A stretch of DNA of 64,000 nt, from NCBI GenBank assembly GCA_011037195.1, contig JAAEAF010014725.1, forward strand, positions 18,443 through 82,442. The letters run 5' to 3'. Below are positions 9,691 through 19,949 of this stretch, piece by piece; positions within the stretch are counted from its first letter, which is position 1, and the number at the start of each line of letters is the position of its first letter. Origin of the DNA: Triatoma infestans. Its lineage: Eukaryota > Arthropoda > Insecta > Hemiptera > Reduviidae. Below the pieces are notes generated by a model, which was not told the DNA's origin, made no database searches, and was given only the letters and a program-made list of their open reading frames with translations. Position numbers and translations under genes: made by a program.

Positions 9691-10879
9691 CAAATGGAAT
9701 ATGCATGCTACGACGGATGAAATACCAGATGAAATACCAGCATTGCAGACCCATCCACATAATACATCAAGAACAAAAAACATTTGCATTTTAACGTCTC
9801 AGATTCCACAGAATCATCTTAAAAAAACAGTTGTTTCAGAAAAATGTTTCAAATAAATGTGATACGTTTTTTTTATCTATGCAGCAAGCAATTCCAAAAA
9901 GTTAAAAAAAAAAAAACTGCGTCTTTAAAATCGCACTTCCTGTTAATTGGATTCTTATCAAATTTGGAATCTATGTTTGGATCCAGCAATGCTTCATGAT
10001 ATCTGAGATTGGTGAGTTAAAGCAAGCATTTTTTTTTTCATTTTTTTTTCTTTGATTTGGAGCGGTTTCAGATTTTCTTCCATCCTTGTTCAAGAAGCAG
10101 AAACTACATAATCTATTGTGAACTACTCTGACGAATTAAAGGATAAGTCGCTGACGTACATAGCCTCAAATATAAATAATTTTTAGCTGCCCCTTACTTC
10201 TGCTAAGAGGAAGTAAGTATTAAGTTCGTATCAAATTTTCGAAATTAAGACTTCACCGGAACTACAAGTTTTGAGGGGCTCTTAAATACGAATGGTGTTC
10301 AAGCGAATGATCTGTAAGTATGTATGTGTGTGTTTGTGAACAAAATACCTCAAAAACGAAAATTCTTAGGAAGTTTAAACTTGATATTTTGTACGAATTA
10401 CCGCATCAGACAAAAAATATTTAAGGTCAAATTCTATAAACCGAATATATGCGACCTTACTAAATCTATCAATCTATCAACCTTACTAAATTATTATTAT
10501 TTTTTTTTTTTATACTTCGCAGACTGTCTTCCTACATAATTGCCTATCATTTTTTAATTTTAAACATTTCACCAGGAAATTGATTTTTTTTGGAGGGGGG
10601 GCGCTTCTGGGATAGTAGCTAGAGTACCACTTCAGTAAAATGTATAGTTCCGCTATTTAAATAATATTAAGTATAACTAGCTAAACACGGCCACGCTTCG
10701 CTGTGGCTCAGTCTGATTTTAACTATTAGGGAAGTAAATAGAAGTATGATAGTTAACATAGATTCAGCAAGAAAACACATCATTCAATTTAATACCCTAC
10801 TTTGCGTTGCTGTGAACTGAAAGGAAAGAAAGAAAAAATGTTTTTAACTGAAAGTCTTTTTTTTATTGTAAAGCTAGTG

Positions 10880-12200
10880 AATAGACTGCATTTTTTTTTA
10901 TCCGTTTTCTGCATAAATATAAAGATCAGATGGTTTATCGACTCTGGAGCATGGGACATATAATTGCCCATGAGAGAAGCATTCGTTTTCTAAATTCAAA
11001 CCGCATATTGCAAAGTTTGTCCTTGATGCTTATCAATAAAGCATTGATAGTCTCAGCGAACGCAAGGCATATTGGAAATTGAAGTCGTTTATTAACTCGA
11101 ACGCCATATCTGTCGGTATGGGTGGTATTCGTGAAGGTAGTACGTCTTCTTTCTTTTTATGAGGTCCAATGAGAATTGTTGCTTTAATTAGATTATTCAT
11201 CAATTTTTACTTTCTCTTACTCCTAGTAAGAGGAAGTATTGGAATCGTGTCAATTTTTCGATATCGAGTTTTCACCGGAAATATCCTTTGAGATTCCCTG
11301 AGTCCAAAAAGTGGGTTTTTAGCAATGGTCTGTGTGTGTTTGTGTATGTATGTGAACAGCATAGCTCAAAAACGAAAAACCGTAGAAAGTTGAAACTTGA
11401 TATTCCGTTTAGGTATCACCATGGCATCTGACGTGGGTCATCTGTCAAAATTCCTCAACCGGAAGTACCACTTTACTAGTTGTTTTTTTTTACTTTTTTG
11501 CATTTTTCTCAAAAATGGCTCCGACGATTTTCTTGAAACTTCCTGTACATACAAAGAGCTACAACTTTTATTTAAAACATTTCTCTGGGAAAATTCATAT
11601 AAGTGCACTTTTGGAGGCGGTGTGGGGTTACAGCTTCTTCTAAAGTGGTATCATAGTTGACTAAAAAATTCTACCATCCAAACAAAATTAATTAGAAATA
11701 AATAGATGGCCAAAATTCCGAGTTTTAGGAAAATTAGTAAACCGGAAGTGCGCTTTTCACTGAAAAGTTTTTTCAGTTTTTGACGAATTTCATTAAATTT
11801 GGTACACAAACCGATTAAATTGACATTAAATTTGTCAAATTATAATTTTGAGGACTGGAGTAAGAGAAAGTTGTGTGAGTGTTTCACACCAGATTTTTTA
11901 ACTACTAATTGTGTACTATTGCATAACTTTGGCTGATTGATGTTTCGGAGTAACGTAATTGGCACTCCAATTTTCAAATTTAGAATGTGTGGCGGTAATC
12001 CGGGAACATCGAGTGAATTAAGAAATTCCGTTGGAAAATTCACAACTTCATTTTGGTCCATCACGGAGTGTCAATGGATTTGTATGTCACTGTTTCACCT
12101 GCGATTCTGTTTAGAATGATGTTGTTCATATGACGTCGACATTTTTAGCCGCTAGAATGACTCTTCCGCTTAATCGTGCGTGATTTTTGATAATTTGTTT
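10880..12200 (-). pseudogene. Helitron PIF1-type helicase C-terminus, interrupted
   Basis: Minus-strand blocks in order are ILAAKNVDV (about 12150-12180), [20 protein letters not shown] then [15 protein letters not shown] (within 11900-12064), the CTTACTCC insertion, then KATILIG (about 11180-11200), ICGLNLENECFSHGQLYV and PCSRVDKPSDLYIYAENG (about 10905-10990). The last block is the conserved motif VI end of the Helitron helicase. Some frame changes are present, including one near 12110. The protein is closely related to, but not identical with, the remnant at 180-1590. Confidence 0.85.
11209..11893 (+). mobile_element. CTTACTCC element inserted in Helitron helicase (one internal module)
   Basis: 685 bp from ACTTTCTCTTACTCC to TTTCACACCAGA, with a single internal module. 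It interrupts the helicase between VVKK and LMNNLIKATI. On the minus strand the flanks are AAAAAA before TCTGG and AAAA after GAAAGT, so the site is an A-run with up to 4 duplicated A's. This is the clearest proof of mobility for the family. Confidence 0.85.
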
Positions 12201-13138
12201 TGATGTTTTGGAATACCTTGTCTACTAATACTGCGCGAGACTGGTTTGAGGTACTTCGAGACTGGTGGTGGTGGTGAGAGGTACTTATAAGTAGTTGAGA
12301 AAGAGGTTCAAAGAGCGCGCCATGTTCGCAACGCGTCTGCGTCTGTCTATTTCTGCCAACCTCGCGAAACGCTTGGAATTTCTCGTTTCCGTGGGAACTT
12401 TGGAATAAAAAGTATATATAAACACTCTTATATAGGAAATGGAACGTTGTGTGAAAATTTCAAGTCAATCAATCGACTACTTTTCGAGTTTTGCGGATGC
12501 AAACATACGGATGCTGAATTTTTATATATATAGATAGAAGCATTGCTAGGATTCCAAATTTGAATAAAATCATTTTATCGCAAGTGCGACTTTACAGAAT
12601 AGGTTTTTCGGATATCGAGTTTTCACCGAAAAAACACATTTTGAGGTTCCCTGAGTCCAAAAAAGTAGTTTTTAGCTAACGGCCTGTTTGTGTGTGTATT
12701 TTGTGAACAGCATAGTTCAAAAATGAAAACTTGCAGAACGTTCAAACTTGATATTCCATCTGGATATCACCATAGGTCCGACAGTATGGTGAAAATCTCA
12801 ACCGGAAATACCACTTTACTGAATGTTTTTATTTTTTTGCGATTTTCTCAAAAATGGCTCCGACGATTTTCTTTAAACTTGGTATATCAACTACACATAC
12901 AAAGAGCTACAATTTTTATTTGCAACATTTTTCCGGGCAAATGCATTTAAGGGCATTTTTAAGGGGGGTTAGGTTGGGGGTTGGGTTGTCTTCTAAAGTG
13001 TCATTTCAGTTTATTCTATACGCAATTCTATCATCTAAATAATATTTATTAGAATTAAATATGTTGTTGAAATTCTGAATTTGAAGAAAATCAGGATGAC
13101 TGGATGTGCGTTTTTAACTGAAAAGTAATTTATGGTAT

Positions 13139-13853
13139 TGTGATGGATGCCAGAAATATATTTTATTTGAAAAATATTATTTCAAGAATATCCTAACATT
13201 CGCTGGCAAAAAAGGTACATCCAGGTAGAAGACTACAGTTACAGAAAGAGTTCAAAGGACCTGGTTAGCTTTGTCTTTTCCATCCCTTCTCACAGGGGAA
13301 GATTTGTACTAATAAGAGAAGGCATTCTTTCAAGACAGTCTATATTTTACTTTCAAAGAAGAACAGTCTGAACTAGACATTCTACCAGTAAACATCACTG
13401 CCAGTTTAAGCGTTAACCTTAAGTAAAAATCAATCTAACTAGTTTCCACAATACATGAATAAGTTTATACATTCATTGCAAATAACTTGGTAATTATTAT
13501 TTTAATAGAATATATTTATTGTTAACAGGGGGCGGTAGTTGGTGTAGTGGTTATGAGCATGGACTTGTAAATGGGAGGTCCTCAGTTCGAGTCCAGCGTA
13601 TAGCTGCTCAATTTTATATTCGTTTACAAAATGTTAATGGTGCTTCCGCCCCCGTCCACGACACCTAATTTGGTAGTTGGACGTTAAGCCCGCCTGAATA
13701 AATAGGCATTACTTTACTTTTATTGTTAACAGTGGTGATTTCTTGATTATTTCTAATACTTCTATCTCAAATGTACGTATAAGCCCTTTATTAGACCGCT
13801 CACGTCACAACTACTACCACTATAAACAATACACCATCACCAACCACATTTCA
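13139..13853 (+). mobile_element. Solo LTR, family LTR-2
   Basis: It starts TGTGATGGATGCC and ends CCACATTTCA, flanked by the 4-bp duplication GTAT (13135-13138 and 13854-13857). It aligns with 46726-47240. A SINE is inserted at 13529-13718, and a local duplication around TCTATATTTTACTTTCAAAG is also shared with 15503-15651. Confidence 0.88.
13529..13718 (+). mobile_element. tRNA-derived SINE, family T
   Basis: The head GGTAGTTGGTGTAGTGGTTA carries an A-box-like segment and AGTTCGAGTCC is B-box-like. The body has GTGCTTCCGCCCCCGTCC and the tail GGCATTACTTTACT. It has 14-bp target duplications TTTATTGTTAACAG (13515-13528 and 13719-13732). It is not related in its body to family S. Confidence 0.88.
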
Positions 13854-13874
13854 GTATTCAAATCGTCAGGATTT

Positions 13875-14206
13875 AAAATTATAATGAGGTGTTTGTACGG
13901 CAAATGACCAGAGGAGTTTTTAAAGAAAAAGAATTCTTTGTTGCTCTACGTTTCAGGTACCATTGGTGCCCTTCTTCAGGTGCTCTTTAGAGTAGGAGAG
14001 AACGAGGGGAGGGTACGTTGAGATTGAAATTTTTATTTGAAAATGATATTTTTCAATCTCAACGTTCTCAACGCGCACTCCCTTCCTACTCTAAAGGGCA
14101 CCTGAAGAAGGGCACCAATAGTACCCGAAACGTAGGGCAACAAAGAATTCTTTTACTTTAAAAACTCCTCTGGCCATTGCCGTTACAAACACCTCATTAT
14201 AATTTT
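13875..14206. repeat. 332-bp palindromic element
   Basis: Arms of ~145 bp, starting AAAATTATAATGAGGTG and ending with its complement, surround a short AT-rich centre (about 14025-14058). Each arm contains CCTGAAGAAGGGCACC, a short loop and GTACC-C/T-GAAACGTA, which resembles the hammerhead layout CTGAAGA-stem-GAAAC. Stem I is not supported, so ribozyme function is doubtful. It is perhaps a Penelope-type inverted terminal-repeat pair with no body. Confidence 0.65.
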
Positions 14207-14494
14207 GAATGTTTTGCTATTTTTCTAGAACGGCTTGAACGATTTTCTTCAAACTAAATTTGGTAAACTACACATATAAAAAGCTACAACTTTTATTATT
14301 TGAAACATTTTTCCCGGGTAAATTCATTTAAGGGAGGGTTTTTGGGGGAGAGTTGGGGATTATGTTTGCCCCTAAAATGCTATCCTATTTAAATGAATTG
14401 ATTGCCAAAATTCCGCGATCCAAATTCCAATTTCCTGGAATAACTAATTTGAATTAAAGTTGTCTGAGTGTTTCACACCAGAATATTATTATTT

Positions 14495-15180
14495 TTTTTT
14501 TTTAAATTCTCTCGATAACGGCTACTTCGCTGTAATTGTTGAAATGCTAATTGCACAGGTTTATTGACGCAATCTTCTCGGGACTAAAATGTAATCACTT
14601 ACTTATAGGATCTATCTTATCCATCATTTACGCCCATCCCCTCCATGTTTGTGTAAAAATGTGTAAATCTTACATGTTTAATGAAAATTTGTGAAATTTT
14701 ATAAATGCATTAAATGATACAGGAGAAAGTCATGTTTTACATAAGACTTTTTTTACCCCATACAGATGAGAAGAACCACTGAAAAATTCCACAAGAATCT
14801 TGCCAGTTTGCCATATCTGGTTTCAAAATATCAGGCAAAAAAAAAAAAAATGAAATCAAGAAACTAGACTAACTAGTTCCTTATCCGGCTGACTACTCCT
14901 GGATACTTTTCATTTATAATTAGTTACTTTTCTAATGATAATCGGGTATTGTGTATTTTAAAGTATTTCTTATTTTAAACAAAACTTTTAACATTGTTTT
15001 AACTGTTTAACATTTCTTAACTGAAAGTTACAATTTTGATACTTATTTGCGCAAATTAGTATTACATTATTTGGTTTCTTTCGAAATTTATCGTTCTCCA
15101 TTAATGATTACTTTAAACTATTTAAGGAGGGGATCCATAAAAATAGAAAATGTTCTGTACTATCTCATCTTCGATTGTAG
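14495..15180. other. AT-rich spacer
   Basis: No recognisable gene or repeat. A poly(A) run lies at 14838-14850. Confidence 0.45.
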
Positions 15181-15502
15181 TACGAGGGTCATTCAATTAA
15201 TAACTAGACAAATCCGCTGTAGCGGTTTATTTTAATCAATACAAAACTTTGGCTACTTTTCAACATAGTCCCCCAGTAACATTTTTTTTATACACTTGTC
15301 CTATCGTTCTTCTAATTTTATGTATGCCTCTGGTATAAAATTCTTTGGGTAGAGCCACTTTTGCATCTGATTTTTTAACTTCTTCATTGGATTGAAAATG
15401 TTTCCCCCATAGAGCGTCTTTAAGGGGTCTAAACAAATGGAAGTCCGACAGGGCAAAGTCGGGGGCTGTAGGAGGGATGTGGAAGGATCTTCCACCCCAC
15501 TT

Positions 15503-15651
15503 TCAAGACAGTCTATATTTTGCTTTCAAAGAAGAACAGTCTGAACTAGACATTCTACCAGTAAACATCACTGCCAGTTTAAGCGTTAATCTTAAGTAAA
15601 AATCAATCTAACTAGTTTCCACAATACATTAATAAGTTTATACATTCATCG
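15503..15651 (+). repeat. LTR-2 fragment
   Basis: Aligns with 13339-13475, including AAGACAGTCTATATTTT, TTCTACCAGTAAACATCAC and AGTTTCCACAATACAT. Both ends are truncated inside the mariner, and it directly abuts the LINE at 15652. Confidence 0.7.
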
Positions 15652-16866
15652 CTTTCTATCCAGCCGATCCCAGTATGTAGTTATCCCAGGTAGCGAACCT
15701 TCTAATCCCCTTCCTCTTTCCCGTGACGTGCCCCAGGGCTCCTCTTTATCCCCAACCCTCTTTTCTGTATATATTAATGATCTGCCTTTATCCATTGTCC
15801 ATTCCAGCTACCACCTTTATGCCGATGACTCCCAGATTTACCTGTCCTTTAAGCCTTCTGATCTTCAAGATGCAATAAACAAGCTGCAGGATGATCCTAA
15901 CAACATTAATTCGTGGGCAGTAGCTAACATGCTTTCCCTTAACCCAGACAAATCCAAAGCCATTGTCATTGGTTCCCAATTCCTCATAAACTCCACTGCT
16001 CCCTTTCCCACCCTTTTCCTCAACAACATCCCGATAAAATATTGTTCTTCTGTTAAAAACCTCGGAATCATCTTCGACCAAAACCTCTCCTGGAAAAATC
16101 ACATCTCCCACATTAACCGCCAATCCATATTTATCCTCAGACAGTTCAACATCTCCCGCCATCTCCTCCCAGCGAAGACCCGTCAACTCCTTGTGACCTC
16201 CCTTATATTCCCCCATTTCGACTATGGTTGCTTAGTGTACGGGGGACTCTCTGGAGATCTCGAGGCCAAACTTAAACGTCTTATGAACTGTTTTATTCGT
16301 TTTATCCTCGGAATCCCCAGAAACTCCCGCATATCGCACTTCTACCACGAGTTGAACTGGCTCTTCCCTATCTATCGTCGCCAGTACTTCTTAGGCTCTT
16401 TACTCTTTCAAGTCATCCAATTTCAAAGACCCTCGTATATCTTTAAACTTCTGAAATTTAAATCGTCTGTCCACACCCGTCACACACGCTCCCGTCCTTC
16501 CGATCTTTATACTCCCTCCCACCATACATCCGCTTTTCAAAAATCCTTTGTAATCCGTGCCACCTATTTATGGAACTCCTTACCTTTGTCTATCCGTCGT
16601 GCCTCCACTATTGATACCTTCAAGTCCCGTCTTTTTCACTACCTCTTATCCTCACAAGTCTCTCCGAACCCTTAGAAGATTCCTTTCTTTCCTCCTTATC
16701 ATTCATGGCTTAATCATTTTCAATAATTATTATTATCAATTATTACTAATGATATATACATAATTGTCAAGGCCAGACATACTAGGCCACTTGTATTTTG
16801 TATTATTGTTCCTAAGGGACTTATGTCCCGGGACAAGAATAAAATTTTTCATTTCATTTCATTTCA
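15652..16866 (+). mobile_element. 5'-truncated LINE with RT fragment and (ATTTC)n tail
   Basis: An open frame from about 15653 to 16675 is followed by a 3' UTR ending in CATTTCATTTCATTTCAC (16850-16867). The start is inside the RT domain, as expected for incomplete reverse transcription. GC content is higher than the surroundings. Confidence 0.8.
15653..16675 (+). CDS. LINE reverse transcriptase, C-terminal half (5'-truncated)
   Basis: An uninterrupted frame of about 340 codons begins FLSSRSQYVVIPGSEPS. It contains the RT block 4 motif VPQGSSLSPTLFSVYINDL (15728 region) and the catalytic YADD in SYHLYADDSQIYL. Block 6 (NPDKSKAIVIG), block 7 (VKNLGIIFDQNLSWKNHI) and the thumb and C-terminal region (HFDYGCLVYGG, ATYLWNSLPLSIR) follow. 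The style fits the CR1/L2/Daphne-like group; the clade is not certain. No initiation codon is meaningful because the 5' end is truncated. The lack of stops suggests recent insertion. Confidence 0.85.
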   Translation, partial: FLSSRSQYVVIPGSEPSNPLPLSRDVPQGSSLSPTLFSVYINDLPLSIVHSSYHLYADDSQIYLSFKPSDLQDAINKLQDDPNNINSWAVANMLSLNPDKSKAIVIGSQFLINSTAPFPTLFLNNIPIKYCSSVKNLGIIFDQNLSWKNHISHINRQSIFILRQFNISRHLLPAKTRQLLVTSLIFPHFDYGCLVYGGLSGDLEAKLKRLMNCFIRFILGIPRNSRISHFYHELNWLFPIYRRQYFLGSLLFQVIQFQRPSYIFKLLKFKSSVHTRHTRSRPSDLYTPSHHTSAFQKSFVIRATYLWNSLPLSIRRASTIDTFKSRLFHYLLSSQVSPNP

Positions 16867-17304
16867 CTTTTTGACTGTTGACTTTGATTTGACTATGCTG
16901 TGTATGTGGGCGCGCATTGTCATGTAGTAAAATCACTCTTTTAGTCAAGAATCCACTTATTCTGAATAATGTTATGGACCGTTCTAACACTCGCGTGCAT
17001 TTCTTCAGCTATCAGTTTAACAGTAATACGCCTGCTGCCCTGAATTAACGCGTTAATCCGAGATTCCAGAGAAGGAAGTTGCAACTTCAACCGGTCATCC
17101 ACTTCGTTGCTCGTAACAGACAATTACATGGCCACTTTTAAACTGTTCTATCCATTTGTAAAACGTTCGAACGGTTCAAAAAATTATTCCCGTAACTTTC
17201 AACATTCCTTCTGGCTTTCACTACCTTTGATACCCTCTGCAACTAAAAATCTAATCACTGAGCGTTGTTCTCTCGAGGTGCAATGCTCGAGAAGATATCG
17301 CTAT

Positions 17305-17660
17305 TAATAATAATAATCTTTATTTATCTTCATTTCTACATACAGTTGTATGAACAAGGCATGTCAATATATTAAACAATCTAATAACAACTTTTCTACA
17401 AAGCAAGTCTATGTAAGAAAATCATCCAAATCATATATTACTCTATCCAGGAGCATAGTTTTTAGTTTAGATTAAACAATTTCATTGGTGAAGATGAAAT
17501 TTCCTTTGGAAGTGCATTAAATATTTTCCTTCCCATAAATAAATAAGAAGATTGTTAACTGAATACATTTCAGGTTATGCTTACCAAATACTCTTGAATA
17601 GAAACTAATACAAGGATGCCAACTTGACGCACTGAACGCACTATTATATTGATTAAAATA
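17305..17660 (-). pseudogene. LINE tail (C-terminal RT region) in mariner
   Basis: The minus strand gives FMGRKIFNALPKEISSSPMK and LLDRVIYDLDDFLT-like sequence before an AATAAAGATTATTATTATTA tail at 17305-17330. This pattern is typical of the end of CR1/L2/RTE-like ORF2. Confidence 0.6.
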
Positions 17661-17716
17661 AATCGTTTTTGAGCTAGAGCGATTCGTCTCGTTTACTTAT
17701 TGAATGACCCGTCGTA

Positions 17717-18055
17717 TTTATTGCACTTTTATATATCTTCTACTTTCTTTCTCTTTTATATTTTTATAAATTTATTGCTCTTTATATATTATTATTGCTC
17801 TTACTGTCACTCTTAACCCTCTTTTCTTCACTTCGAAAAGAGATCAGCATTGCTAATTAATTAGATTTACAACGAGCCATTGGTTTGTTCTTTAGAGGGC
17901 TATTTTAGATTTGTCTTCTTGTGTTTTAAAATGTTCGATCACGATCTCCACCAAAATTAAACAGCTAGTAAATTCGATTGCTTTAAATCGATTTTATTGT
18001 ATTAAATGATTCTTTAACTCTTTACAATAAATATTACAACAAATATAATTTCTGA
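17717..18055. other. AT-rich spacer
   Basis: No recognisable feature. It may include the internal side of the LTR-3 copy that follows. Confidence 0.4.
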
Positions 18056-18468
18056 AAAGGATGAACCTTGTACGCTGCTATTAATTTGTTTTCATATCCG
18101 GCTAAAACTTCATATGCAGTATTTTTAAATTAATGCGATTAGTTATTTTGTAATCAATTTCTTTTTTAAAGATGGATGATTATAATGTAGTTGATGAGGA
18201 GAGAAATTAGGTTTGATTAATTAAAAGAGATATGAAGACACTGTTATAATGTAGCTATAAGTTTACACTAACTGCACTGGACTTGTAATGATTTTATAGA
18301 ATAAAAGGTGGGAGTAGAGATATGACACGATGCGATGTATGGTTGAATCTGATAGATAGATATAATCGTTAGGTAGATTCTCACTGGCTTATATACAGGT
18401 TCTCCAACGCTAGCCTGCTTAAGTCAGAGATTACCAGAGAGGGCCTGTTTCCTCTCTCTTGGCCATTA
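18056..18468 (-). mobile_element. LTR-like repeat, family LTR-3
   Basis: The minus strand starts TGTAATGGCCAAGAGAGAGG and matches the plus-strand copy at 30706-31143, including the TATA-like CTGTATATAAGCC, ATCGCATCGTGTCATATCTC and AAGTTTTAGCCGGATATAAA-like segments. The start is compatible with a TG terminus. The other end is not resolved and no target duplication was found. Confidence 0.6.
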
Positions 18469-18479
18469 CAAGATTAGAC

Positions 18480-18915
18480 TTGGGAGATGAACGTCTTGGA
18501 GAAATGCTAGGGGGACATGCAGGGGTGCCTCCAAGCTAAAAGATTTATAAAAGGAATTAAGCAGGGAGTTTCGGGTACCTCCTGTCCCTTAGTAGGACAG
18601 ATCTGAGGTCCTTGGTGGGGGTAGTGACTGGACACACTTGGGTGTCTACCCACTTGTTTAACATAGGGAGGACGTCTAGTCCCATTTGTCAGAATTGCGA
18701 TGACGGAGTCAGGGGAACGTTGTACCATTATTTATGTCAGTGTACCCGTTTCGCTGGTACTAGGTTTTGCGTATTTGGGAGGGCACCACTCTCCCAGAAT
18801 TGCCTGGGCGAGTTGGAGTTAAAGGATATCTTGGGATATTGTAGACTGACCGGGCACCACGGGCTAGGTCCCACGCCACCAGGCATCCGGTATAATAATA
18901 ATAATGATAATAATT
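18480..18915 (+). pseudogene. LINE C-terminus with zinc knuckle
   Basis: Plus-strand blocks are VVTGHTWVSTHLFNIG and the knuckle CQNCDDGVRGTLYHYLCQC (C-x2-C...H-x4-C), followed by LKDILGYCRLTG. An (ATA)n-like tail lies at 18892-18915. This layout follows RNase H in several LINE clades. It is decayed upstream. Confidence 0.7.
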
Positions 18916-18925
18916 TCGAAAGACT

Positions 18926-18977
18926 GGCATGATCACGATACTTAACTCTTAATAGGAGTAAGGGAAGGTAAGAAAGT
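18926..18977 (-). repeat. CTTACTCC element end
   Basis: GATCACGATACTTAACTCTT then AGGAGTAAGGGAAGGTAAG corresponds to the hairpin end of the family only. Confidence 0.5.
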
Positions 18978-19682
18978 AATTCGCCGAGTATGTTTCTGAG
19001 AAAGTTGATTTTATTTGAGATCTGAGTGGATATTACTGAACCTAGACAGGAATCGTCTACTGTATTACTTGAGTAAAATGTAAGTTTCATTACCTAGAAA
19101 TTGGATTTCAGATATTTAGGGTAAATTAAGGGAATGAGTAAAGATTTAGGAAAATTTCAGAATTAATATTTGTCAATGAGAGTTTCTTTTTTATTATAAT
19201 AAAATGTCTTTTCGTTCCTTCTGCATAAACACTGTCTAATGTAATGTAACACACTCTAATGTAATGTAATGTAACAACTGTAATGTAAAAATTCCAAGTT
19301 TGAATGAAATTTATTAATTAAAAAAAAATAAAGTATTACGATCATTGAAAGTAGTTTTGCATGTTTAATCAAGTTTTAAAAATAACTTTACGCCTTATGA
19401 AACTTATTAACAAAGTTATATCATTCTTACAGGGTAGGTTGCTTTCTAGGGAAAACTAGTTAACGAGTTGGAAGACTAGATAGATAACTGATGATTATCT
19501 CAGATATATTACACGGATGATTCCAAGAATGGATATTATGATGTCTGAAATTGCTATCTATTTTGAGGTAAAAAAAAAAAAATCACTTGACAATAAGGGG
19601 CCAAAATGAGGGGGCCAGTGTTTTCCACATTGAGGTTTATGGATTTTTTTTTTGTGTGTAATATTTCCGATGAGCGGATACG
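18978..19682. other. AT-rich spacer
   Basis: No gene recognised. A short TAATGTAATGTAA-type repeat lies at 19245-19285. Confidence 0.45.
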
Positions 19683-19830
19683 TAGATTAGATTTTACATT
19701 ACGACCTGAAAATCTATTGTACACGGAGCTTTCTCATCACTGCTCATCATCGGGAACTGAGAGCCGTAGAGGCTCCTAGGAAAAAAAGGTTAGCATTGCT
19801 GGATTCAAAACGAAATGCTATGATATAGCC
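19683..19830 (-). mobile_element. SINE family S, truncated
   Basis: The minus strand shows the remnant B box (TTGAATCC), the CTAGGAGCCTCTACGG body and a GATTAGATTTTAC-type tail on the left. The A-box end is lost. Confidence 0.5.
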
Positions 19831-19949
19831 CAAAAATCGTAAAACATTTTCATAATCATAAAACATAAAACATTTTGAAAAATCAGTTTTATTTTTCGTA
19901 CTTAGCGATCTCCAAACATTCATTTCCGTTGAAAACTCAATTTCGAGAA

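Larger units (their letters stand above)
7960..9720. repeat. Inverted-repeat pair of Penelope-type terminal repeats holding nested insertions
   Basis: The left arm (about 7960-8105, minus) and the right arm (about 9520-9720, plus) share, in inverted order, GCATGCATATTCC, the CGGATTTTCAT hammerhead region, GTAAATTCACCAA and GGTTATAAGGTTATA-like blocks. The interval between them is filled by a poly(A) retroposon and a solo LTR. No Penelope coding sequence remains, so the family link rests on the hammerhead motif and the arm layout. Confidence 0.5.
10677..12534 (-). mobile_element. Helitron, 1,858 bp, with both termini
   Basis: Read on the minus strand it begins TCTATATATATAAAAATTCA after an A (12535) and ends CCGTGTTTAGCTAG before a T (10676). 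This is insertion between A and T as Helitrons do. A hairpin GCCAC-a-GC-gaa-GC-GTGGC lies just inside the 3' end (about 10689-10706). The helicase remnant points the same way. A CTTACTCC element is inserted inside (11209-11893). Confidence 0.88.
10190..14494 (+). repeat. Old CTTACTCC element split by Helitron, solo LTR and palindrome
   Basis: Family sequence runs from ACTTCTGCTAAGAGGAAGTA (about 10189) through the CACCGGAACT and (TG)n blocks to 10676. It resumes at 12535-13138, then 13858-13874, then 14207-14494, ending TGAGTGTTTCACACCAGA. Between these lie the Helitron (10677-12534), LTR-2 (13139-13853) and a palindrome (13875-14206). Heavy divergence marks it as older than its insertions. 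Confidence 0.6.
15300..17290 (-). pseudogene. mariner-family transposase, fragmented
   Basis: The N-terminal helix-turn-helix block RITVKLIAEEMHASVRTVHN lies at about 16975-17035 on the minus strand, and the catalytic block ILLHDNARPHTA at about 16890-16935. The third-acidic region (PPTLPCRTSICLDPLK, corresponding to the usual PYSPDLAPSDF box) and a C-terminus KNFIPEAYIKLEER lie at 15301-15495. The protein normally cuts and pastes at TA sites. Insertions, internal loss and stops make it inactive. Confidence 0.75.
15181..17716 (-). mobile_element. mariner-like transposon, split by later insertions
   Basis: The left end TACGAGGGTCATTCAATTAA and the right end (minus strand) TACGACGGGTCATTCAATAA are matching terminal inverted repeats with TA at each tip. 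Transposase pieces run on the minus strand. Insertions are an LTR-2 fragment (15503-15651), a LINE (15652-16866) and a LINE tail (17305-17660). Confidence 0.8.

Noticed and set aside
15788..16216. 142-codon minus ORF
   Set aside because: Antisense shadow of the LINE RT with intact YADD on the plus strand.
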